Source of the DNA: Blasia pusilla
Taxonomy: Eukaryota > Marchantiophyta > Marchantiopsida > Blasiales
Reading direction: 5' to 3'
Length of the DNA: 64,000 nt
Assembly (NCBI GenBank): GCA_050084515.1
Contig: CM114271.1
Location: 56,048,001 to 56,112,000, forward strand
How positions within the stretch are numbered: the stretch's first letter is position 1; the number at the start of each line of letters is the position of its first letter. A program made the position numbers and the translations under genes. Shown here in pieces: positions 21,881 through 32,380 of this stretch. The notes beneath the pieces were generated by a model that worked only from the letters and a program-made list of their open reading frames with translations, made no database searches and was not told where the DNA came from.

Positions 21881-22912
21881 CAGAGTGGAATCCTCGGGGC
21901 GTTAGGCCCTCCATGAGTGCCATCGCTTTTACCACCGTCGAACGGGACAAGATCAATAAGCTACACTGAATTCCCAATGAATTGAAGTTTACATAATTCA
22001 AAAAACCCAGATCCTCTCTTACCCGCTCGAAAATGGGGTCGGTTTCTTGACCACCCAACTTGTCTGAGACAGACGCTGGAAAATCGACTGGGAACTCGTC
22101 GATCCGATAGAGGTCGATGTCCTCTGCCGGGCTTGGAGTCGAGAATGACCGCTCTCCGGCTTCTTCGGCCATGTCCACCATCTCCACACTGGCGGTCCTC
22201 ATGACCTCGTCGTCATCGATTTCAACTTCTGGCGTTTCCACTATGTTGATTGTGTCCCCGGACTTCATGGGGGACATTTCCCGCATCTCAACACTTGCGG
22301 TTGGACGGGCAGGGCTATCGTCAATGGCTATCGCTTTTTCCCTCCTCGCTTTAGCCAATTTTGCTCTCCTCACCGACGCGTCCAGACGCTTCTTTTCTCT
22401 CTTTTCGTCAGTGATCGTTTTCTTCAAGGCCTGCGACGTCTCAGCCTCTGCGTTCTGTTTATCGAGCGCCTCTTGAACACATCTCGCAAGAAGCACTTGG
22501 TTGTGCATCTCCGCTTCCCTTTCCCGCGCCTCGATTTCCTATTGCCTAATTTCATTCGCCGAACGAGGCCCAGGAGATGCTGACGCAGGAGTCCTAATGG
22601 ACTTCGGAGTGAAGCTCCCAGACTTGTTGGCTTGTGATTTTTTCCTCGTCATTTTTTCCGGAAATGCCTCCACCTATGTCCATGATGAATCCTTGATCAG
22701 TCGCCTTGCTGATGTCGAGATGGGTAGCTCGAATCGCCTTGATGGGTAGCTCGAATCGTCTCGCGATCTTTCAGTCGAACCGTCTCGCTCTCGTTCCCTC
22801 CTATCGACTCGCGATGTGTCGCCGTGTGAAACGCCTTCAGATCGATCGCCGCGCGGGAGAGTGAGGAATGAAGATCTTGAAATGAGAAACCGGAAATGAG
22901 CGATTTCTGCCC

Positions 22913-22920
22913 TATTTATA
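22913..22920 (-). promoter_or_regulatory. Putative TATA box of the ParB/methyltransferase gene
   Basis: TATAAATA on the minus strand, about 260 bases upstream of ATG 22652 and just downstream of palindrome array 5. The position suits a core promoter with a long leader. Not tested by any transcript evidence here. Confidence 0.45.
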
Positions 22921-23009
22921 CTTTTCTAGCCGTTGGGCTGACCGTTGGGTCCCGTCGTCCTTTCGACGGCAACGTGCCGGAGGTTACGGAAGTCCGGAGG
23001 TAAAAAATG

Positions 23010-23551
23010 GCAACCCATCGGAGTCCGACACGTTGCGCGCCTCCGCCATCCTAGGAACGTCACCACGTGCGCGAGCAACCCGTCGGAGACCGACGGGTTG
23101 AGCACCTCTGTCGTCTTCGAAAAAGAACGCGAGGTACCCGCGCAACCCGTCGGAGACCGACATGTTGCGCGCCTCCGCCATGTTTGGGACGGGAACGGGA
23201 CGTACCCAGGCAATCCGTCGGAGACCGTTGGGTTGCACGCTTCCCTCGTCAAGGGTTAAGAACGCGGGCTTCCCGTGCAAGTCGTCGGAGTCCGGCTGGT
23301 TGCACACTTCATGTAAGCACCACAAGGCGAGGCCCTTGCGCAACCCGTTGGAGGGCGACGGGTTGCACGCCTTGCCGTCTTTGGGCAAATAGGTGAGGCA
23401 CCCGCGGAACTCGTTGGGAACAGACGGATTGCACGCCTCCGGCATCTTCGGGCAAGAAGGATCGGTATCCGAGCAACTCGTCGGAGAGCGACGGGTTGCT
23501 CGCTTCGACAATGTTTGGCAGAAGCGTGCAACCCGTCCGGCCGACAGGTTC
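23010..23551. repeat. Palindrome array 5 upstream of the gene (nine units, about 65-base period)
   Basis: Units at about 23010, 23075, 23142, 23210, 23277, 23340, 23405, 23473 and 23527. Centre-to-centre spacing is 54-68 bases, mostly 65-68. Each spacer contains a related 'gcctccgccat' or 'ttcgggcaagaa' word and ends with 'acccgcg'-like sequence. Half-sites drift (CAACCC, CAATCC, CAAGTC, CAACTC). The array lies between the leftward gene start (22652) and the rightward MULE start (23843). Confidence 0.88.
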
Positions 23552-23757
23552 TGACCGTTAGCCGGGTAATTTTTGAGTTACCAGGACTCCGACGGGTTCC
23601 AAGTGTGATTCGCAACCCTCTGCTTCCCAAATCTGGTAATATATTGCAACAGAATTGAATCAGTTGCAATAGAATTGAATCCATTGTGTCAGACAATTTC
23701 ACCTACCGAACTTCATCTTGTCAGTAAAATTCTGTCAGGAGTATCTGTTTTCCTATT

Positions 23758-23842
23758 CACTATAAATTAAAAATTCTCATTCTCATTCTCATTCTGATTC
23801 TCTTTCTCATTCTCACCCTCCTCCCGTACGAAATTTCTGGGA
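23758..23842 (+). promoter_or_regulatory. Putative core promoter of the MULE gene
   Basis: 'cactataaattaaaa' at 23758-23772 resembles a TATA element. It is followed by a pyrimidine-rich leader of 'attctc' repeats (23773-23825) and the first ATG at 23843. Such CT-rich leaders are common just downstream of plant transcription starts. Confidence 0.4.
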
Positions 23843-26800
23843 ATGGATAATTATGTGAAGCTCACTTGTGGCAGTCATCTGGCGGCCCTTCCTCAATCAG
23901 AAATCGTTCGACCGCAAGCTCGTGAGTCTTTCATAGCAATGGATGAAAATTTTCTCTCTGTTCGATTTCTTCTCCAAATTGGAACCATCTTTGTATCCAA
24001 GGATGTTAGGGTGGACGGTACGGAGGACATATTAGGTGAGACAGTCCAGCCAGTGACTGCAGACCGTAAAGTATGGAATCTCCTACCTCTAGCAAATGGT
24101 CAATACAGAGTTTACGGCCTGCCCCTGAATTCGTCTGTTTCCCAAGTAGACGGTCTAGAATTTCCTAGTGCTCCAAGATCTACGTTTGCAACTCCTAGCT
24201 CAGTAGATCTGGCTTCAACTCCAACTTCACATGCTCGTAACAATGTTGTTCTTCCTGAAGAGATTCCATATGTTATCAACCTCAGTGGATCTGTCGGACA
24301 CCAACCGGGCCCTCTGTCCGCCTACTCGTTCCTCTTGCGAGTATCAGGCAATAGTTTGCTTTCGTCTTGGCCTTGAAAATGTTCAAGCACATTCTTGTCG
24401 ATGAGCTACCGCCCATGTACGATGGTAATTGCATTTTTGAGTTGCCTCCACTTGCTGCTCCTGCTCAAAAGAAAGATGGAGGACGCCTGAAGGGTATGGA
24501 TAGAAAGTCTGATTGTCATCAATGGTGCAGGCTTCAACGGACTAGTGCTTCAATTCCAGATGGTCCTTGGATTGTCTCCCGCCGCCAATGCGTCGGAGCC
24601 TTGGAGTGTAGAAGTCCAGCATGCCCGTATCTAGAGCGCAACGGGCAAGTCAATACGTCGCAATTTCCCCCAAGAATGCAGAAACTCCATACAAGGTCGG
24701 TGCCACCATATTGCCGGGAGGCCATCGATGTCCTCATTGTCAGGCATCGCCCTTCTACGTTGGAGCGTGTCTAGCATACATATTTTTCATTTTCCATGAC
24801 TTGGGCTCCACGTCATAGTACACAAGGCTGGCAGTTCATGTTGGCTCCCACACTCATCCTGTGACCGATGCAATTCAAAGACACATCAAGGAGGATGTGG
24901 CGAAGAAAGTAGCCAAGGTCTACAGAAACTCTCCGGGTTCAAAGCCCAGAGTGATCAAGCTCACAACGGCATCACAAATTTGTGAACAATTGCTTGGAAT
25001 CCCTGGACAGGGCGAGATCACGGCTGATGAGGAGAAACAACTCTGGGAAAATCTCGCATTTCTCGCTGATCTTGAATGCTTCCGGAATTTGCTGCGTCAA
25101 ATACTAGTTATGGATGGAAAGACGGCCGAAATGGATGCAATCGCCAAAATCAAGGCCAACTCTAGATTTCCATTCATTCAGAGATGGCAGTTCATGGGCC
25201 AAGGAGGCGAGGGATCCATGGCCTATGTCTTCAAAATGTCAACCACAGGTCCGTCGAGTGGCCTCGATCTTATAGATCGAATGAGGGAAGGGGAAGATCT
25301 TTACATTTGGGTAAGCTTTGATATTTGCTCTGAGTCTTTGAGCGGATGGTTGACGATGGGTGCTCACGTTTATGACCATGTGGAGAAGGGACTCAAAACT
25401 ATATTTGTCGTGAAGTAAAGCGTAAGATGTTGGCAGTTTGAAGATGTGCTGGTTACTCTTATTGGAGGTGGTGAAGGAAAACAAAAGGCCACCTCCGGAA
25501 ATTTATGGGTTCATGGCCGACAATGCACAACCTGGGTGGATAGCTATCCGGGAAGTGTTCTGGGGTGAAGAGGTTCAATCGGAGAGGGAAAGGTCGGATG
25601 CTTTCCATTGGCAACAGTCTGTGACCCGGTACACCAAATCTTGCATCAAGGAGAATAAGAGGACAGAGCATGTCACTCTACTCCAACGCTGCAAGGATAG
25701 CAAAACCTTGAAGCAGGCCATGGAATGCCAGGAAGAACTTCATGGGTGGTGGATGAAGCATGCGATTGAGGGGAAGTACAAAGAGTTGTGCTCTTGGTTG
25801 AGTTGGTGGACTGTACGTATGAGACAATGGGGAAACTTCATGCGGCAAGTGAGTTCACTATTTTGTCTTGTCAAGCTCACGTTGAGAATTGTTTGTAAAG
25901 TTGCAGCTCAATTTGAGAAGCGTGGGAACTATAGGGATTTCAAACAGAAGAAACCAAGCAAGCTGTCGGATGCGACGGGTTGCCCGAGTGTGCAACCCAA
26001 CGGAAACCGACGGGTCGCAGAGTCGTTCATGGGATGCCTCGGCCTTGCAACCCGTCTGAATCCGACGGGTTGCAGTAGGTGGGTTTAGGTTGCCCACGCC
26101 GGGCCCTCGACGGGTCGAGTCGTTCATGGGATGTTTGCCTTGCAACCCGCCGAATCGACGGGTTGCGATGAGGTGGATTTAGGGTTGCAACACGTCGGGA
26201 CCAGACGGGTCGCAGAGTCATTCATGGGATGCCTCGGCCTTGCAACCCGTCTGAATCCGACGGGTTGCAGTAGGTGGGTTTAAGGTTGCAACACATTGGG
26301 ACCTGACGGGTCGCAGAGTCGTTCATGGGATGCCTCGGCCTTGCAACCCGTGTGGTTCCGACAGGTAGCTTATTTCTTTGACTCCTGAGTTATTTTCGTT
26401 CCCTTCGAACATTGCCGTCATTGCAAGGATTGAACATTCATGAAAATGCCCTCTGCCCCAACACAAGTGGAGCAGAAAGTGTTCATTCCTCCTGGAGGTC
26501 GTCACAAGCATGCTAATGAATTTCACTTGTGGAGGCATGCCAACAAGACCAGGAAAGAGCAATGCTATAGTCTGCAACATCCCATATCTTCCTCACAAAA
26601 GCCATAACAAAAGGAAGGGGGCCGTCGATCTACGAACTCTATGTCAAGGCGGCTGTGAGATCTAGTGATGAAAAAATATACGTGGAAGCCTTCAACCGGT
26701 GCGTAGCTGGAACTCCCCTCGAGCAAGACGTACACATTGGTGGGGATATTCGTGGGCGGGTTTCAAGACGTCCCATACAGATGGTGGTAGAGCAGTCTGA

Positions 26801-27926
26801 GCGAGACTCGTGGAGACCAGATAAGTATCTTGACTTCAGGCAAGTGAAGAGGCACCATCGAGGAACGAATCCGATGATTGATTTGGATAAGGAAATTATG
26901 CCGCCCAGGTATTCGGGGACCCCGGACCTGTCCCAAATCCGTGATGGAGTTACTTCTCCAAAATCAGTGAATGTTTTATTTCAAAAGCCCTCCGTTGCTG
27001 GAAGTTCGCAACATCCTATCACTAGGGTGGTTCAACAATATGGGATTCCGGTAATGGAGCTCGATTGCAACCTAAAACGGTGGCATATATCTCGGAGCAA
27101 CCCAAGACGTGGACCCTTCTGCAGGGCAGGATCTGATGGCATTAGGAGAGCATGCGGCACTTTCCTAAATAAGAATTGTACAAGGATTGGACGACCATTG
27201 CCTGGGTTTTGGGGACTCAAAACCTTTGATCGTTTCACGAGGACCGGGGATCAATTGAAGTACTTCTTCTGCCCAAATGAATCTTGCGCTTTCGGGAAGT
27301 CTTATCTCGGTCGCCATTGAGCTCCGGGAATACCCCCATGATTTGGCCCATCGCTGCAGTACTGAATCGCACTCAAGACAAGTGGACAATCTTACAAGTG
27401 TCGGTTTCAGACTCAGAGGCGGGGAAGTTCGGAGCATGTTCGCATTACAAAGACCTTCGCATTTCGTATTCAACCCAAGATTGATGTCAACATGTACCTA
27501 GAGAAGATGGATGATCTCAATCCACTATTTATGTTTGAGTCTAGAAATGGGGTGAAGAGAAACAGAATGTGTAGGCCAACGGTGGAGAGAGCAAAGCGAA
27601 TTGCATCAGCTCGGGAGGCAAAAATGGAGATCATCGCCACGAAAGATGTCTTGAGTGGAAATGGAATAGGAAGGATGTATTGGGTTAGGAACAACACTGT
27701 AAATTCAAGTGTCATAGGGGTGTATGTGGTGCACATCTGTTGCTTTCCCACATGTTCATGTGATGACTTTGTCCAAAGAGAGACAAGTGGCAAAAGGTAT
27801 TTCCCTTGTAAGCACATGTACTATGTGTTGCTGGTAGTTTTAAGAGAGTCGCAGGTAGGAGTAGGAATCCACCAACCAATTCTGTCCCTCAAAGAAGTGC
27901 GAAGTGTTTTAAACAAACCACTTTGA
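23843..27926 (+). pseudogene. SWIM-type MULE transposase relic
   Basis: Collinear pieces in shifting frames. N-terminal region MDNYVKLTCG ... VWNLLPLANGQYRVYGL (23843-24376), then a one-base loss relative to the copy at 7110. Next a Cys-rich segment (24490-24640), then FIQRWQFMGQGGEG ... VSFDICSESLSGWLTMGAHVYD (24861-25418), then KENKRPPPEIYGFMADNAQPGWIAIREVFWG ... DAFHWQQSV (25438-25849), resembling the MULE/DDE core. A donor GTGAGT at about 25850 precedes a palindrome-rich gap. 27492-27926 has a SWIM zinc finger, CSC at 27753-27761 then CKH, and ends at 27926. It would cut and paste DNA; stops and shifts make it inactive. The exon map between 26380 and 27490 is unclear. Confidence 0.7.
25961..26369. 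repeat. Palindrome array 6 in the MULE gene, ~100-base higher-order repeat
   Basis: About nine palindromes between 25961 and 26369, spaced about 45-56 bases. They sit in a higher-order repeat of roughly 100 bases carrying 'cgcagagtcgttcatgggat' and 'gcagtaggtgggttta', seen about four times. The two half-sites alternate between a good form and a weaker form (CAACACGTCGGG with GACGGGTCGC). It follows a good splice donor at about 25850, so it is probably intronic. Confidence 0.8.
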
Positions 27927-28335
27927 GGATGCAAAATGAGATTTTAGATTGTACTTTTATTTTTCCTGAACCTTCACTTTGAGCTTGAACTCTATTCAGC
28001 CCGGGGAAAATGATATATTGTTTCCAGACCTTGGATGGAAAAAGTGATTGGTTCCACACTTATGATTCCACTGATTTTTCAGTTTTCTAAATTTTGTGCA
28101 ATTTGCAACTCAGAGGGGTTGCCAAAATATGGAAGAGGAAATAAAAATTGTGGGACAACTTAATAACTGAACAAAAAAGTGCAAAAAAATTCACACAAAA
28201 AGTTTCCTCTCTTCAACCCAACGGAAACTCTCTTCAAAAAAAAGTATCTATTTCGGTTGAAGGTAGTTTCCTCTCTCCTCTCTCCTCTCTCCTCTCTTCC
28301 TCTCTTCCTCTCTTCCTCTCCTCTTACCGCACCTC
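27927..28335. other. Non-coding stretch, low-complexity
   Basis: A/T-rich sequence after the MULE stop. 28200-28335 matches the low-complexity block at 10190-10310 ('cctctcttcaacccaacgga', pyrimidine run, 'cctctcctcttaccgc'). It ends where the copia element begins. No gene seen. Confidence 0.5.
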
Positions 28336-28380
28336 GCAAATAGCTTCCTTATCGGAAGGTATATCAACCAACTCCCATGT

Positions 28381-29260
28381 CTATTGATGTCTTAAAGCAA
28401 CAAGCTCTTCCTCCATAGCTTCAATCCATTCGACTTTACTTGCAGCTTCTTCAAATGGAGTTTTATCATGAACTCCTGTTGTTGGAGTTCGGTTGATTAA
28501 GAAGACTGCACATGCTACAGCCTCTGCCCAATAAACCTTATGCATGTTCTTCTCATTCAGCATAGCTCATGCCGCTTCAGCAATATGTCAATTCTTCCTC
28601 TCAGCCATCCACTTTGTTGTGGAGTGTAACGGCAAGTCACTTGACGTTGGATGCCATTCTGACAAAAATAGTCATCAAACTCCGTTGAAAGATACTCTCC
28701 TCCTCCATCACAACGCAATTTTTCAGAATGTGTTCTCTAGTCTGCTTCTCTACTAGAACTCTGAATGTTTGGAACACTGAGAATACCTTTGACTTGGCTT
28801 TCAGAAAGTATACCCATATATACCTAGAGAAGTCATCAATAAATGAAACAAAGTACTTGCAACCACTAAGGCTATGTTGTGATGTTGTCTACACATCATT
28901 GTGGATCAACTCCAATATCTTGGATGCTCTTCTACCTTGCTTTGGAAAAGGAAATCTAGCTTATTTTCCAAATTGGCAAGCATGACATACCTCCAACGTT
29001 ACAGGACTCGCCAATTTAGGGAGTCCTATTACTATATTAGATAATGAAAGTCTCTGTAATCTTTGAAGATTCATATGTCCAATTCTTTTACGCCACACAT
29101 TTAGGTGTGTTACTTGTTGTCCGATTTGACCATACATTGTTGTTTGAATCTCTCGTATAGAAACATCTAATTTGAATATTCTTCCAGATCTAATTCCTTT
29201 GGTTATCGTATCCTGGTCATCCATTGTTTCAATGAAACAACCATCTGCGTTAAACTTCAC
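28381..29260 (-). pseudogene. Copia protease/integrase remnant
   Basis: 29260-28961 shows the GAG-pre-integrase zinc domain (HLNVWRKRIGHMNLQRLQRLS ... LEVCHACQFGK). The core follows with [14 protein letters not shown], the second catalytic Asp region, and [13 protein letters not shown] just before the third catalytic region, which is out of frame. 28563-28381 gives NMHKVYWAEAVACAVFLINRTPT, the usual conserved region after the core. Several stops break it. Confidence 0.8.
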
Positions 29261-29639
29261 TTGATAAGCCTATTCTACTACCTATCCTACACAGATCACA
29301 TTTCTTGTAATGGTAGGAACATAGAGAATATTCCAAGAGCACAAAGACCATCTGATGCTATTGAAACTTTATCAGTATTTTTGTGAATGATATCGAGTGT
29401 CATCTCCTATGAGCACAATTGCATGATCTTTCATCGGCTCCAAACTACTGAATCATTTAGCTTTTGAGGTCATATGATTTGATGCACCATAGTCAATGTA
29501 CCAACTTGATGTCGAGTCTTTCTTGATCATTGCTCCCATATGATAAGTCATGACCAAAAGATGCTCTCTTTGTGAATGTTGTTATTCTTGGTACTGCTCT
29601 TGGTGTTGTTGCTCCACATAGTTTTGTTGTTGTAAGGCT

Positions 29640-30461
29640 CATGTTTTCATATCTGCCTTCTTCTTGAAGAAAAACTTTGCATAGTGATTCTTTATGCCAC
29701 AATAATTGCAAGATCCAAGAACCCTCTACTGTTGACCTCGATCCCAACGGTTTCCACCATGACCAACTTGTGATTGTGTTTGGTACTGGTTCGTAGTTGA
29801 TTGAGTGACGTTATATTGGGTGCCTCTTCCTCCATATGCTTGATATTCATGACGATCACGGAAGCTTCTACCATGACCATTGTCTCTATTTGATCCATAA
29901 CTTGCAAATATCACACTCTCTTACAGACTAGACAAGCTACCGCCGCCTACTAGGCGCATCTCTTCACTAATTAATAGAGGGACTAACTCTTGAAAGGTTG
30001 GATACTTCTCTCTCACAGAGATAGAGGTCTCAAAGGACTTATAATCCTTTGGAAGGCCTTGAAGAGTGAACAAAATCATATCATCATCTTCTATTGTCAC
30101 TCCAATACTATTCAACTGATCAACAATATGTCTGATACTCAAAATATAATCATTGATGCTCTACGATCCTTTCCTCACTTCGTTCAATTTTTGTTTCAAT
30201 TGAAGCTTTCTCGCGTGTGTGGATGTCTGGAACAGCTTTTCCAATGCATCCCAGACCTCCTTTGGAATATCAACATCTTGAATGTGACCTATCATTGGCG
30301 AACTGATCGCTTTCAGACTTTCTATTGCTCCAATTGAAGCTTAGACCACTCATACTTAGAAATAGACCTGAAATTTTCCAAAATTGATCAACGGTATGAA
30401 AGAATAAGTCAAAATTGGCCTGTAGAGAGCAAACTGCACAACTTTTCTTCACTAATTGCAC
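29640..30461 (-). pseudogene. Copia Gag remnant
   Basis: Leftward frame 30142-29921 reads MSIRHIVDQLNSIGVTIEDDDMILFTLQGLPKDYKSFETSI, the UBN2/Gag pattern of copia elements, ending EEMRL. Downstream (29907-29690) is a Gln/Asn/Gly-rich stretch and a damaged zinc knuckle (GIKNHYAKFF, with the Cys positions altered). Upstream, toward 30461, the N-terminal third is out of frame. It would package element RNA. Confidence 0.7.
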
Positions 30462-30784
30462 TTTCCTACACTGAAATTGCTACTGCAGGAGCTCAGAATG
30501 TCAAAATCAAGCGATTTTGGATGCGTTGGAAAGCTATTGACAAGCACTACAAAATGGATAGAACTAGATTTTGGTGTTGTTGTAGCCGCTGCGGAATCAG
30601 ATGGCTAAATCGATCGGAAAAGCCTTCAAAAATGCCTCCAAAGTTTTATCACCGTCAAAGCTCCACTTGAAATTTGCACCCACTGAGCTCTGAATAAAAC
30701 TTCCTTCTCCCAAACTAAAATTTTCCTTCTCTAGCCTCTCTTCTCTCCTCAAACACCAAGAATTTCAAGTGATGTTCTCCTATC

Positions 30785-30796
30785 GCTCTGATACCA
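30785..30796 (-). promoter_or_regulatory. Primer binding site, initiator tRNA-Met
   Basis: On the minus strand TGGTATCAGAGC, the standard plant Ty1/copia primer site complementary to initiator tRNA-Met, directly follows the LTR end (...GTTTTCCACA). Confidence 0.9.
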
Positions 30797-31000
30797 TGTG
30801 GAAAACTGTTAAACAAGCATAATTGGTGGAAAACGGCTCTCACACACACACACCACCATGGAAAATAAAATTTGCAATGAGAGAATGAGTGGAGGGTGAT
30901 CTCCTTCTCACTTATATAGGGTACGTACAATCAACCCTAACCCTAATCTTAGTCTCGAGTTAGACTAACTATGATTAACTAACCCAAGTTGAGATAATCA
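30797..31000 (-). repeat. Ty1/copia 5' LTR (outer end uncertain)
   Basis: Begins at the primer site with inverted TGTGGAAAAC. On the minus strand it holds a TATATAAG promoter box at about 30911-30919, a CA microsatellite (30840-30855) and a transcript-leader-like stretch. I cannot fix the outer boundary without a second LTR; about 200 bases is a minimum estimate. Confidence 0.6.
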
Positions 31001-31063
31001 CGCTTAACTGACTAACCAAGATTAAGCTTCCCTACTTTGTGTGAGTACCAAATGTAGCAGTTC

Positions 31064-31920
31064 GTGTGTCTCATGAGCTTGACTCTAACTCAATCTTCAA
31101 TAGATGGGAGAAGCATGTGCGACGCCTCCTATTGCAAATGCTCAGGTAGAGCCCGTATCGAGTATGATGTTGAGGGCAGCCACTGCTATGTACCGCATCC
31201 CATTTTTTTTGCTTCCGATGTACGCTCGCCGAGGTTTTTGCTGGCTACTACGCTATGTGAGCGTGGAGTTGTTGTTCCCACATCACGATCAATGGAGATT
31301 ACAAAGGAGGTGATGGACCTATCCTTGGAGCTTGTGCTCAGGCTGTCCACCTCAGATTCATGGCAGGTTGCGGCTGCTAGCATGTTGGAGAAGCCCGCTA
31401 GACCTACGATCTAGCGTGCCATGGTGTCACTAGGTGTTGTGTTGCTGGATAACCGGGGAGAGGTCTTCCCCTTGGTGAGTCCACGAGACAGATTGTTCAA
31501 TCCGCAAGGCATCTTGCTGGATTCAGGAGAGCAACCCCTAATGTTGGGGGAGGTGGCATTTACAGGATTGGGCTTGACAAGTATCGATGTGGAGTGTTGC
31601 CCATTCAAGATACAAAAATCCTTGGGTGGAGCCAGGATGACACAATTTATCACCCGACATGATGGCCGTAGTGAGGATTCGCCAGAGACATCCATCAGAG
31701 AAGTCCATGGTGAGAGGCAAGGCAATAGTGATCAATGTCGAGTCCTATGACGTCTTGGTTGGAGGAGCAATGTTATATCCGATGGAATTTTCCCTAGATT
31801 ACTAGGGAGGAGTCACCATCCTACAAACCACGATCGCAGTCAAGTGATGGGCGACTTAGCTTGTTACTTGTTCGATTCACGGGTGGAGTGATCGAGCGAC
31901 GGCCATGAGAGATAGCGATA
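31064..31920 (+). pseudogene. Retropepsin-like fragment of another Ty3-like element
   Basis: Frame 31421-31750 contains GILLDSGEQPLMLG with an intact Asp-Ser-Gly loop (31520-31528), then LGLTSIDVECCPFKIQKSLGGA. A shifted frame at 31735-31795 continues VESYDVLVGGAMLYPMEF, the second half of a retropepsin fold. 31064-31414 is an upstream Gag-like stretch with no motif I can name. It is unlike the protease at 3297, so it comes from a different element. Multiple stops. Confidence 0.55.
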
Positions 31921-32199
31921 TTAGCAGCATTGAGCAGCGCCATCACGTGGCCTAGTAATTTGATTGAGGGGCATATCCATACAGAGGACACACCCGCACT
32001 TAACACTTCTAGGGAGAGGAGTGTTATGGTAGTCGCATCATTCAATGGAGAAGAGATGTCGTTGTGGAGCTCAAGTGAGGAGTTCAATGGTTGGCCAATG
32101 AGCACGTGTAGACAGCGTGGAGTGAGACGTTTGCACCAGAGCATGATGGGTCAGAGGAACCTGAGGTAGTCGGGAGTGCTACGATGACACCCTTGGACA

Positions 32200-32380
32200 C
32201 CACACCGATTTGTGGGGCATCCCAGAGAAGGGTATTCGGGTGCTGGATCTCTTTGGAGGGATCAACATTGGTTTAGCTGTTGTTTTGCAAGCCAGTGTAT
32301 GCGTGCAACAGTATTTGTATGTTGAGCTTGATGAGGTTATGAGGCGCGTTTCACTCAAGGCTTGTCCTTCCTACCTTAAG
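32200..32380 (+). pseudogene. Cytosine-C5 DNA methyltransferase motif I fragment
   Basis: The frame starting 32210 reads KGIRVLDLFGGINIGLAVVLQ ... VQQYLYVELDEVMRRVSLKACPSYL. This fits motif I and the following strand of C5-cytosine methyltransferases of the DNMT3/DRM type (VLSLFDGIxTGxxVL ... VxxYxxSExD). Only about 50 residues survive; no PCQ or ENV motif follows, because from about 32390 the sequence becomes the antisense of another gene. It lies 400 bases after a retropepsin fragment in the same orientation. Such enzymes captured by retrotransposons have been reported in charophytes. Confidence 0.5.

Larger units (their letters stand above)
17249..22652 (-). pseudogene. Gene with ParB-like and DNA-methyltransferase-like domains
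   Basis: Leftward multi-exon gene from ATG 22652 (MTRKKSQANK). In order: basic head; charged coiled-coil-like region (22510-22300); acidic linker; ParB/sulfiredoxin-like segment (21880-21540); intron with palindromes (about 20729-21469); helical middle part (20660-19410); methyltransferase motif IV region (19030-18705); intron 18177-18704 with GT-AG ends, also palindrome-filled; methyltransferase motif I region (18176-17672); C-terminal exon (about 17530-17249). A TATAAATA lies at 22913-22920. Defects include TAG at 22539-22541, frame changes near 21895, 21650 and 18037, and a stop near 20667. It probably belongs to a transposon, because parts recur at 12.9, 15.2 and 32.4 kb. The family is not one I can name. 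Confidence 0.7.
28336..31000 (-). mobile_element. Ty1/copia retrotransposon, 3'-truncated
   Basis: Minus-strand element with LTR (30797 to about 31000), tRNA-Met primer site, gag, integrase and the very start of reverse transcriptase. Integrase before reverse transcriptase identifies Ty1/copia. Reading leftward, the pol frame reaches EAMEEELVALRHQ, a stop, then TWELVDIPSDKEA, the opening of the copia reverse transcriptase. There it is cut by the low-complexity block at 28335. No second LTR is present in the window. Confidence 0.85.

Noticed and set aside
22984-23702. Leftward frames through palindrome array 5 (ATRRSPTSC-type repeats)
   Set aside because: Peptides such as NPSDSDGL or ATRRSPTGC recur wherever the palindrome occurs, in both orientations; they are its translation and not proteins.
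30930-30955. Telomeric repeat
   Set aside because: Only about two 'ccctaa' units occur, inside the copia LTR; too short and not in an array.
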